DNA of 8,035 bases from Candidatus Atribacteria bacterium 1244-E10-H5-B2. Lineage in GTDB: Bacteria > Atribacterota > JS1 > SB-45 > 34-128. Position 1 is the stretch's first letter, and every line of letters begins with the position of its first letter. The position numbers and the translations under genes were made by a program. The notes under the pieces were generated by a model. That model was not told where the DNA came from. It saw only the letters and a list, made by a program, of their open reading frames with translations, and did no database searches. Location of the stretch: assembly GCA_003575245.1 (NCBI GenBank), contig NMQN01000732.1, forward strand, positions 1-8,035. The letters run 5' to 3'. Positions 1-5,037 of this stretch are shown here, one piece after another.

Positions 1-87
1 TGGAGCGGTTTTTGTTTCAGTCCATTTTCCGTCGTTGTAGATCCATTTATGAGACCCACCAATTTTCATTCCGGTGTATATTTGATT
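1..87. repeat. Left arm of an 87-bp perfect inverted repeat
   Basis: These bases are the exact reverse complement of 1136-1222; position i pairs with 1223-i, and pairing fails at 88/1135. The right arm is codons 10-38 of the small ORF at 1109-1561, so the left arm is an antisense fragment of that gene. It reads openly into the GAPDH frame, where it gives an N-terminus unlike any GAPDH. The arm reaches the window edge and may continue beyond it. The last bases, GATT (84-87), also fit the conserved GAPDH Asp-Ser codons, which suggests joining at short microhomology. Confidence 0.97.
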
Positions 88-947
88 CCGTTTTTGGGCG
101 ATTTAAAGGAACTGTCGAGGCTAAGGAAAAATCTTTGATAATAAATGGAAAGGAAATTCCTATTACTGCAGAACGAGACCCAGCAAACTTACCACATGCT
201 AGTAACAATATAGATGTTGCTCTCGAATCCACTGGATTCTTTACGAAAAGAGAGGGTGCTGCAAAGCATTTAGAGGCTGGAGCTAAGAAAGTCTTAATTA
301 GTGCACCTGCGGGAAATCCTGATTTTACCGTTGTAATAGGTTGTAACGACGATAAATTAACTAACGAGCATAAAATCATTTCTATGGCATCTTGTACAAC
401 GAATTGTTTAGGTCCAGTAGTAAAAGTATTAATGGACAATTATGGAATTGTTAACGGAATGATGACTACAGTTCATTCATATACTGGCGACCAACGACCA
501 GTTGATACAGCAAGAAAAGATGATCCCATAAAAATGATTCGTGGTCGAGCTTGTGCAGCAAACATAGTTCCTACATCCACTGGTGCAGCTAAAGCAATTG
601 GTGTCGTGTTTCCAGAATTAAACGGTAAAATGGATGGTATCGCAATGCGTATTCCAACCCCAAACGGGAGTGTTGTTGATTTAAAAGTAAATCTAGGGAA
701 ATCTACAACAGTAGAAGATGTTAACGCTAAAATGAAAGAAGCTGCATCGGGTTATCTAAAAGGAATTTTAGAATATACCGACGATGCAATAGTAACTACC
801 GATATTGTAGGCAATCCCGCAAGTTCTATTTTCTCTAGCTTGTGGACCAAGGTAATCGGTGGTACTTTCTGTGGTGTTGTTAGCTGGTACGATAACGAGT
901 GGGGTTATTCCAATCGTTTGGCAGATTTAATCGTCAAGAAATTATAA
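84..947 (+). CDS. gap: Class I glyceraldehyde-3-phosphate dehydrogenase, 5'-truncated and fused to foreign sequence
   Basis: This is phosphorylating GAPDH, the glycolytic and gluconeogenic enzyme that converts glyceraldehyde-3-phosphate plus phosphate and NAD(P)+ to 1,3-bisphosphoglycerate in the cytosol. Recognisable sequence starts at DSVFGRFKG and continues through TAERDPANL, the active-site motif SCTTNC (catalytic Cys codon 393-395), TVHSYTGDQ (catalytic His codon 474-476), NIVPTSTGAAKA, RIPTPNGSVVDL and the C-terminal WYDNEWGYSNR. About 287 residues remain of a usual 330-340. The N-terminal NAD-binding GFGRIGR region is missing. The frame is open to the window edge with a nominal TTG at 12, but codons before 84 are antisense sequence of another gene, so that start should not be trusted. 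The SCTTNC type is class I (bacterial/eukaryotic), not the class II enzyme typical of archaea. If the junction is real the product would be inactive; if it is an artefact, the true gene is intact elsewhere. A T-rich tract follows the stop. Confidence 0.93.
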   Translation, partial: DSVFGRFKGTVEAKEKSLIINGKEIPITAERDPANLPHASNNIDVALESTGFFTKREGAAKHLEAGAKKVLISAPAGNPDFTVVIGCNDDKLTNEHKIISMASCTTNCLGPVVKVLMDNYGIVNGMMTTVHSYTGDQRPVDTARKDDPIKMIRGRACAANIVPTSTGAAKAIGVVFPELNGKMDGIAMRIPTPNGSVVDLKVNLGKSTTVEDVNAKMKEAASGYLKGILEYTDDAIVTTDIVGNPASSIFSSLWTKVIGGTFCGVVSWYDNEWGYSNRLADLIVKKL

Positions 948-964
948 ATCCTTAACAATCTCAA

Positions 965-999
965 ATATTTTTTTATTTTTTTCTTTTCTTATTTTTCAA
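965..999 (+). terminator. T-rich archaeal-type terminator after GAPDH
   Basis: About 18 bases after the GAPDH stop there are several runs of T (T7, T7 and further short runs) with no hairpin before them, as expected for intrinsic termination in archaea. The rest of the 948-1108 gap is AT-rich. It includes a 10-bp palindrome at 1045-1054 (CTATTAATAG), to which no function is assigned. Confidence 0.6.
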
Positions 1000-1108
1000 T
1001 ATTAATAGTATGTTTTATTTAACGAAAAATTATGACTCTTTCATTCTATTAATAGGATTTTGTATTACGAATCATAACTCAAGGTAAAGAATAGATTTAG
1101 AATAAGAA

Positions 1109-1561
1109 ATGTATAATTCTCTCAAAAAGTATAATAATCAAATATACACCGGAATGAAAATTGGTGGGTCTCATAAATGGATCTACAACGACGGAAAATG
1201 GACTGAAACAAAAACCGCTCCAAACAAATGGACAATTAACTTTAATAGTGTAAAAACAAGAGTCAATCCAGCACCGTCTAATTCAGGGGCTAATATTGGC
1301 ACTAAATTTCATTGGTACATTATTGCCGATCAAATCGCGACTAAACTAAATAAAGATTCTTATATGACGCAAATGAAGGGCATTAAATATAAAGTTGGCC
1401 ATAAGCGTCCTCAATGGCGCACTTTTAGTTACAATTATCCTGAGCAAAACTCGTATAAAGAACGAGTCATAAAAATATTAGAAGATATTCTTAACAAATT
1501 AAAGAATGAAAATTTGCCTAGAAACGACTCAATAACTCGGTTTCTTTTTAATGAAATTTAA
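1109..1561 (+). CDS. Uncharacterised small protein (150 aa)
   Basis: The product cannot be named. The protein is soluble, basic and rich in aromatic residues, with no signal peptide or membrane segment. Notable stretches are GGSHKWIYNDGKWTE (about residues 19-33), NSGANIGTKFHWYIIADQIA (58-77), YMTQMKGIKYKVGHKRPQWR (84-103) and a C-terminal amphipathic helix, VIKILEDILNKLKNE (120-134). The regular spacing of Gly, Trp and His-containing motifs looks like a conserved domain rather than a chance ORF. There are no zinc-binding cysteine pairs and no nucleotide-binding loop. The ATG at 1109 is the first start in the frame; no clear Shine-Dalgarno sequence precedes it. Its 3' end overlaps the convergent methyltransferase gene by 33 bp. 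Codons 10-38 form the right arm of the inverted repeat whose other copy interrupts GAPDH. Confidence 0.7.
   Translation: MYNSLKKYNNQIYTGMKIGGSHKWIYNDGKWTETKTAPNKWTINFNSVKTRVNPAPSNSGANIGTKFHWYIIADQIATKLNKDSYMTQMKGIKYKVGHKRPQWRTFSYNYPEQNSYKERVIKILEDILNKLKNENLPRNDSITRFLFNEI
1136..1222. repeat. Right arm of the 87-bp perfect inverted repeat
   Basis: This is the in-frame, apparently native copy: it lies inside the ORF at 1109-1561 and continues smoothly into that protein on both sides. The left-arm copy at 1-87 is antisense and ends abruptly in GAPDH, so the left copy is the displaced one. The arms enclose 1,048 bp containing nearly all of the remaining GAPDH gene. Confidence 0.97.
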
Positions 1562-2155
1562 TTGATAGACAAACCAATTGCCGAAACCTTCGTAAAAATC
1601 CAGACCAGCTTCTTTTGCCCACCTTTTTTCTGTTCTACGTAGTGGATAATCAGGATCCAGAAAGAGTTCACTCAAAGATATTATACCATCTGGCTTTAGA
1701 ATTCTTTTAAATTCCCTTAATGCTCTTATAGGATCAGGAATTTCGGGTAAACAAGTAATCGCAAAGATTCGATCTACGCTTTCATCTTCAAACGAAAGGT
1801 TATAAGCGTCTTCTATTTTAGGAATAATATTTTGAATATTCTCTTTTTTAATTTTTTTCTTTAAACGGTTGATAATTGATTCTTGAATATCAATTGCAAA
1901 TACTTTTCCATTAGGTTGTATCTTTTTTGCTATAGCTTTCGTATAACTGCCTTTACCGGGCCCAATTTCTACTACTGTCATTCCGGGTTTAAGTTGCATT
2001 CTTTCAGCAATAAGTTCAGGTTTTTGTATTAATCTACGACGGAACGGATTATCAATTAATCTCGTTGCGAAAGCTGGGATGGGAAATTTGTATATTTTTC
2101 TAATAATTCTTACTATGACAAATATAATAAATAAGAAACACAAAAAAGCAATCAA
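1529..2155 (-). CDS. Membrane-anchored class I SAM-dependent methyltransferase
   Basis: A Rossmann-fold methyltransferase of the UbiE/type 11 kind; the methyl acceptor is unknown. Residues 1-20 are a strongly hydrophobic helix (IAFLCFLFIIFVIVRII), followed by basic residues and a PIPAFATRLIDNPFRR linker. Motif I is VVEIGPGKG (61-69), the acidic residue after strand 2 is D89 (AIDI), then D116 (EDAYNL), motif IV near FAITCLPEIP (131-140) and LKPDG (153-157). The tail is DPDYPLRRTEKRW...GFGNWFVYQLNF. The single N-terminal helix suggests an enzyme tethered to the inner face of the membrane, perhaps acting on a lipid or quinone; this is inference. The start is uncertain. TTG at 2155 lies inside the hydrophobic helix, and the frame is open up to a TAA at 2219-2221 without any ATG, GTG or TTG upstream. 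The normal start was probably lost (see the direct repeats). The gene overlaps the convergent ORF by 33 bp. Confidence 0.85.
   Translation of the reverse strand: MIAFLCFLFIIFVIVRIIRKIYKFPIPAFATRLIDNPFRRRLIQKPELIAERMQLKPGMTVVEIGPGKGSYTKAIAKKIQPNGKVFAIDIQESIINRLKKKIKKENIQNIIPKIEDAYNLSFEDESVDRIFAITCLPEIPDPIRALREFKRILKPDGIISLSELFLDPDYPLRRTEKRWAKEAGLDFYEGFGNWFVYQLNFIKKKPSY
1571..1595 (-). repeat. 25-bp direct repeat, copy 1 (inside methyltransferase)
   Basis: This segment encodes YEGFGNWF near the methyltransferase C-terminus. It is identical in all 25 positions, and in the same orientation, to 3012-3036, which lies just after the hydrolase stop. Flanking bases differ on both sides (1570/3011 and 1596/3037). 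Confidence 0.95.
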
Positions 2156-2207
2156 TAATATGAAAAAAACAGTTCCTAATATTGATGCCCAATCTGAGAT
2201 TTTAAAT

Positions 2208-2227
2208 TCACCAATTAGTTATAATAT
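2208..2227. repeat. 20-bp direct repeat flanking the VapBC module, copy next to methyltransferase
   Basis: This matches 2990-3009 at 19 of 20 positions; the only difference is A at 2221 against C at 3003. Read on the minus strand in the methyltransferase frame, this copy contains a TAA stop where the other copy has a GAA codon. It sits 11 bp outside the toxin stop codon, and the pair encloses the whole toxin-antitoxin operon, in the manner of a target-site duplication or the product of homologous recombination. Confidence 0.85.
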
Positions 2228-2238
2228 AGTGATTTGAT

Positions 2239-2646
2239 TTATATTGGATCTATCCGTTTTATGAGCAAAATTTTATCAAAATCCGTATCGTGAGAATATA
2301 TTTCTTGAATCTTATTTTCTAATAAACTTGCCGCAATTAAGGAATCCCTCCCTCCAGTTTTATATTTCTCAGCTATCTCAAATGCAAATAATATTGAAGA
2401 TGTAGAAATGTCTAGTACATTGATATTTTTCGAGTCCATAATTGCAACTAACCGCTTCTTAACCTCAACCTCTTTATATTTAAATGCTCTAACTAACGCA
2501 TGAAAACATTCCATAAATACAATTGAAGGAATGCTTACGAGTTCTTTTCCATTAACTATATTTATTAAAAGTTCCTTACAAGGTAAATAATCAGGAAAAT
2601 CTTTATTTAAGGCATACACAAGAATGTTCGAATCGATCCCCCTCAT
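2239..2646 (-). CDS. vapC: VapC-type PIN-domain ribonuclease toxin
   Basis: The toxin of a type II toxin-antitoxin pair; PIN-domain VapC proteins cut RNA with Mg2+ or Mn2+ bound by a cluster of acids. Counting from the ATG at 2646 (135 aa), those acids are visible: D5 (GIDSNILVYA), E46 (FMECFHAL), D101 (GGRDSLIAA) and D120/D122 (SHDTDFDK). Length and motif order are normal for the family, so the toxin looks active. This start is chosen because its ATG overlaps the antitoxin stop in an ATGA, a normal arrangement for translational coupling. A GTG three codons upstream (2655) would also be in frame and would add MEI. It is co-transcribed with the antitoxin gene upstream. The whole module lies between 20-bp direct repeats. 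The RNA target is unknown. Confidence 0.92.
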   Translation of the reverse strand: MRGIDSNILVYALNKDFPDYLPCKELLINIVNGKELVSIPSIVFMECFHALVRAFKYKEVEVKKRLVAIMDSKNINVLDISTSSILFAFEIAEKYKTGGRDSLIAASLLENKIQEIYSHDTDFDKILLIKRIDPI

Positions 2647-2873
2647 GATTTCCACATACTCTTACTTGCCTTTATTACATCTATGTTTTTTAAACCCTTT
2701 GATAATGGGTTCTCTAAAATCTCGAGGATCTTATCTTTATTGACCGTCTTTTTTCTAAGATCATGACAGAAAATAATATATTCACCAATTTTCATGTTGA
2801 GATGATTTGCTTCCTTTTTAATCTCCCACCACTTCTCTTTTAACTCATCATCAATTACAATATTAGTTCGCAT
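2643..2873 (-). CDS. vapB: VapB-type antitoxin with ribbon-helix-helix N-terminus
   Basis: The 76-residue partner of the PIN toxin immediately downstream. The N-terminal RTNIVIDDELKEKWWEIKKE fits the beta strand and first helix of a ribbon-helix-helix DNA-binding domain. LNMKIGEYIIFCHDLRKK supplies the second helix. The C-terminal half (DKILEILENPLSKGL...SKSMWKS) is of the kind that folds into the toxin active site. Expected role: neutralise VapC and, as a dimer, repress the operon by binding palindromic DNA. A 21-bp palindrome ends 5 bp upstream of the ATG, which supports autoregulation. The C-terminus overlaps the toxin start by 4 bp (ATGA). The antitoxin subfamily is assigned from general fold features and not from a specific match. 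Confidence 0.85.
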   Translation of the reverse strand: MRTNIVIDDELKEKWWEIKKEANHLNMKIGEYIIFCHDLRKKTVNKDKILEILENPLSKGLKNIDVIKASKSMWKS

Positions 2874-2878
2874 ATATG

Positions 2879-2899
2879 TAAGTATGTATTACATACTTA
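2879..2899. promoter_or_regulatory. Palindromic operator candidate just upstream of vapB
   Basis: Two perfect 10-bp arms, TAAGTATGTA and TACATACTTA, are separated by one base (2889). The element ends 5 bp before the antitoxin ATG. Symmetry, size and position suit a binding site for a ribbon-helix-helix antitoxin dimer or pair of dimers. A bound repressor would cover the transcription start region. Confidence 0.75.
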
Positions 2900-2908
2900 A
2901 AAGCTTTA

Positions 2909-2924
2909 TCTAGTTTAAACTAGA
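2909..2924. promoter_or_regulatory. Second palindrome upstream of vapB (16 bp)
   Basis: TCTAGTTTAAACTAGA is perfectly self-complementary and lies 9 bp beyond the first palindrome. Its centre, TTTAAA, resembles an archaeal TATA (box A) core at about 35-50 bp from the vapB ATG. It could be the promoter core, a second operator, or both. The sequence differs from the first palindrome, so the two need not bind the same protein. Confidence 0.5.
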
Positions 2925-2989
2925 ATTAGTGCAATTGTTAGTAGGAATTTAACCCGCATAGTAAAATTTAATTTCAAGTTCAAAATATA

Positions 2990-3009
2990 TCACCAATTAG
3001 TTCTAATAT
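2990..3009. repeat. 20-bp direct repeat flanking the VapBC module, copy next to hydrolase
   Basis: This is the partner of 2208-2227 (19/20 identical, offset 782 bp). On the minus strand it reads ATA TTA GAA CTA ATT GGT, an open version of the codons just before the methyltransferase. It is separated by two bases from the 25-bp copy of the methyltransferase 3' end at 3012-3036. The 2874-3036 gap thus consists of the two vapB palindromes followed by this repeat and the scar. Confidence 0.85.
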
Positions 3010-3036
3010 GGAAACCAATTGCCGAAACCTTCGTAA
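3003..3036 (-). pseudogene. Short remnant of a methyltransferase 3' end
   Basis: Directly after the hydrolase stop, the minus strand reads YEGFGNWFPY and then TAG. The first eight residues and all 25 bases of 3012-3036 equal the methyltransferase at 1571-1595; identity then stops abruptly and the frame runs into the 20-bp repeat. It has no start and no upstream gene of its own. It looks like the leftover of a second methyltransferase copy whose body was deleted, or a duplication junction. It is too short to make a product. Confidence 0.65.
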
Positions 3037-3836
3037 TTAATTTTGTAGAAATTCAATTAGATTTTTTATTACTATGTCAGATTCTTGCGAAAAAATATCA
3101 TGAGCAACATCTTCAAATATTGCTAACTTTGATCCTTTTATATTTTGAGCTAATATTTCGGCATTTTGTGCTGGAGACAAGAGGTCATGTTTACCCTGCA
3201 TTATTAAAGTTGGTCTATTAATATTTTTTAGGCGTTTGTAAGTGTTAAATTTCACAATCGCATCTATCTGTCTTTTATACATTTTAGGAGGAGTGGGGTT
3301 TTTACATTCTCTCTGTATGCACTCCTCAATAACTTCAGGGTTTTCTTTAATGAATTTTTCAGTTAATCTAGCCGACATAGATTTCCTCGCTATTTCTTCA
3401 GGTGTTGATTTTTCTCTTGGTTGCATCATAATCTTTAAAGCCTCTGGTAATGGTAAGGCTGATTTAGAGAATCCACAATTTGTAGAACAGAGAATAAGCT
3501 TTTCGACTCTTTCGGGATAATTTAATACTAATTCTTGTGCTATAGCTCCTCCCATTGAGAGTCCAAGGATATGAGCACGTTTAATATTTAGAGCATCCAT
3601 CAAACTGACAGTATCATCGGCAAGCATTTTCATAGAATATTCAATATCAGGTTTATCTGATCTGCCAGATCCACGATTATCAAAAACAACTACTTTAAAA
3701 TTTTTGAAAGTTTCTCTATAAAATGAGGAGGCCAGCAATCTGCATTTCCTCCAACACCCATAATCATTACAAGTGGAGGATCCTGTCCATAAATCTCATA
3801 GTGCATTTTAATATCATTTATCTTTATTTTTGGCAA
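3037..3836 (-). pseudogene. Alpha/beta hydrolase with a single-base frameshift
   Basis: A serine hydrolase of the alpha/beta fold; substrate unknown. The 3' part (3738-3037) carries the core: FDNRGSGRSDKP, the nucleophile elbow GLSMGG (S61 counted from the TTG at 3738), D185 (QGKHDLLSP) and H213 (DVAHDIF). The missing front is present in another frame from a TTG at 3836: PKIKINDIKMHYEIYG, then PPLVMIMGVGGNADCW (oxyanion loop) and PPHFIEKLSK. The two frames meet at the T5 run 3701-3705 (A5 on the coding strand), where one extra base would restore a normal 266-residue protein. GAGGG seven bases before TTG 3836 is a good ribosome binding site. Either the gene is broken or one base was lost in sequencing. 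A protein started at 3738 would lack the first strands and the oxyanion loop. Confidence 0.85.
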
Positions 3837-3854
3837 TCATAATCCCTCAATAAG

Positions 3855-3862
3855 TATTTAAA
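3855..3862 (-). promoter_or_regulatory. Possible box A of the hydrolase gene
   Basis: TTTAAATA on the minus strand ends 18 bases before the TTG at 3836. That spacing would place transcription initiation at or near the start codon, which is at odds with the ribosome binding site seen there. The call is therefore weak. The divergent 3837-3987 gap holds this element and the promoter of the next gene. Confidence 0.3.
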
Positions 3863-3941
3863 AATATTTAATTTTTAACATAAAAGTCAGAAAAATATGT
3901 TCTTAGTTTCTTTTAAAATTTGCTATTTTAAATTCCAAATA

Positions 3942-3950
3942 ATTTAAAAA
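3942..3950 (+). promoter_or_regulatory. Possible box A of the DUF2156 gene
   Basis: ATTTAAAAA followed by GGAAAT lies about 40 bases upstream of the ATG at 3988. This is suitable for a transcript starting near 3970-3975 with a short leader. The surroundings are very AT-rich, so chance matches are common. Confidence 0.35.
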
Positions 3951-3987
3951 GGAAATAATTTTAATAGCTTTTGATTTATTCATATTT

Positions 3988-4914
3988 ATGGACTTAAGCA
4001 CTGCGAAAGAAATCAAACTTGAAGATAAAGGTTTATTCGACAAATATTTTCAGAATTACCCTCCTCAGACATCTGAATTCACTTTTACGAATCTATACAT
4101 GTGGAGGAATTTTTACGGATTTTTTTTTATGGAATGGGAAGAGCACCTTCTACTATTTTCGCGGGATATTTTTAAGAAAAGGAAAACCATGATGTCCAGA
4201 AGCGATAACGCGTTATTTTTTTTCACTCCAATCGGTCCAAAACCTGCTGATGTAATTATTGCTCTATTTGAAAATTTTAATGAAATTGAATTTCACAGGG
4301 TACCAGAGCAGGTTACAGAAGATCTTAAAAACCACGAAAAGTTTTTGGCTTTAAATATTGAGATTTTTGAAGATCGAGATAATTGGGACTATGTATACGA
4401 GGGAGATAACCTTAGAAATTTACCGGGTAATCGCTACCGCCAAAATAGAAGGTGGTTAAACAAGTTTTTAGAAAATTACGATTATGAATTTAAGATATTA
4501 ACGGAGGACGAAGTTGCCACGACCAAGAAACTACAGTTGGAGTGGTGTATTCTTAGAGAATGTGAAGACGACGAAGGTTTGGAACAAGAGGAGAAAGCCA
4601 TTTACGACGCCTTAGACAATTTTTCTGCGTTAAGTTTTAAAGGAGCGTTAATTTGCGTCGATAACAAATGTGTTGCTTACACATTTGGAGAAATGTTAAA
4701 TTCGGACACGATCGTAATACATATTGAGAAAGCACATATGGAGTATGAAGGTGCGTATCAAGCTATTAGCAATCTTTTTTTAAAAGGTAGTTTTAAAAAT
4801 GCCATTTTCGTTAATCGAGAGCAAGATTTAGGAGTCCCGGGTCTACGTAGAGCAAAAGAATCGTATAAACCAATTCATATGGTCCAAAAGAGCATACTAT
4901 ATCGAAAAATATAG
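3988..4914 (+). CDS. DUF2156 family protein (LPG synthase C-terminal, GNAT-like fold)
   Basis: The 308-residue protein resembles stand-alone DUF2156 proteins, related to the catalytic domain of phosphatidylglycerol lysyltransferase (MprF) and made of two GNAT-type folds. Supporting stretches are SEFTFTNLYMWRNFYGF (about 29-45), the WDYVYEGDNLRNLPGNRYRQ segment followed by NRRWLNKF, where the family has an aromatic/acidic YVY...L..L.G..Y..KR pattern, the SFKGALICVDNKCVAYTFGE acyltransferase-like strand pair, and near the C-terminus FVNREQDLGVPGLRRAKESY, which matches the family's NREQDLG..GLR.AK..Y signature. There are no membrane helices, so unlike MprF it has no flippase domain. Family members may transfer an aminoacyl group, but the archaeal substrate is not known. 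Two in-frame T runs (T9 at 4120-4128, T8 at 4216-4223) encode Phe clusters; the frame stays intact. It seems monocistronic. Confidence 0.85.
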   Translation: MDLSTAKEIKLEDKGLFDKYFQNYPPQTSEFTFTNLYMWRNFYGFFFMEWEEHLLLFSRDIFKKRKTMMSRSDNALFFFTPIGPKPADVIIALFENFNEIEFHRVPEQVTEDLKNHEKFLALNIEIFEDRDNWDYVYEGDNLRNLPGNRYRQNRRWLNKFLENYDYEFKILTEDEVATTKKLQLEWCILRECEDDEGLEQEEKAIYDALDNFSALSFKGALICVDNKCVAYTFGEMLNSDTIVIHIEKAHMEYEGAYQAISNLFLKGSFKNAIFVNREQDLGVPGLRRAKESYKPIHMVQKSILYRKI

Positions 4915-4939
4915 GAAATAATAATTGGATTTATGAAAG

Positions 4940-4947
4940 TTTAAATA
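4940..4947 (+). promoter_or_regulatory. Archaeal promoter (box A) for the HerA-like gene
   Basis: TTTAAATA preceded by the purine-rich GAAAG, which resembles a TFB recognition element, lies about 90 bases before the ATG at 5038. Transcription would begin near 4970 and leave a leader of about 65-70 bases. No Shine-Dalgarno sequence is evident before the ATG. Confidence 0.6.
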
Positions 4948-5037
4948 CCTTTTTTAAATTGTAGAAATTAAGTAGAAATAATTAATATATATGAATTTAC
5001 ATATAATACAAAAGAAACGAAATTAATGTGATTCAAA

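Noticed and set aside
12..83. An N-terminal extension of GAPDH starting at TTG 12
   Set aside because: These codons are antisense sequence of the ORF at 1109-1561 and have no GAPDH similarity; the open frame is accidental.
47..439. Minus-strand open frame opposite GAPDH
   Set aside because: It is a shadow of the GAPDH coding frame with no recognisable domain or start signal.
1045..1054. 10-bp palindrome CTATTAATAG as an operator
   Set aside because: Short AT-rich palindromes arise often by chance, and it is not placed at a clear promoter.
1..1222. The inverted repeat as a transposon end pair or a recombinase-controlled invertible segment
   Set aside because: One arm is ordinary coding sequence of another gene, no recombinase is present, and the left arm destroys GAPDH.
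2208..3009. The VapBC segment as an insertion sequence or integron cassette
   Set aside because: There is no transposase, integrase or terminal inverted repeat; only flanking direct repeats are seen.
3242..3520. Plus-strand open frame opposite the hydrolase
   Set aside because: It lies wholly opposite the hydrolase core, whose catalytic motifs are on the other strand.
4120..4223. T9 and T8 runs as possible programmed frameshift or phase-variation sites in the DUF2156 gene
   Set aside because: The frame continues intact through both, the encoded residues fit the protein, and such runs are expected in AT-rich Phe codons.
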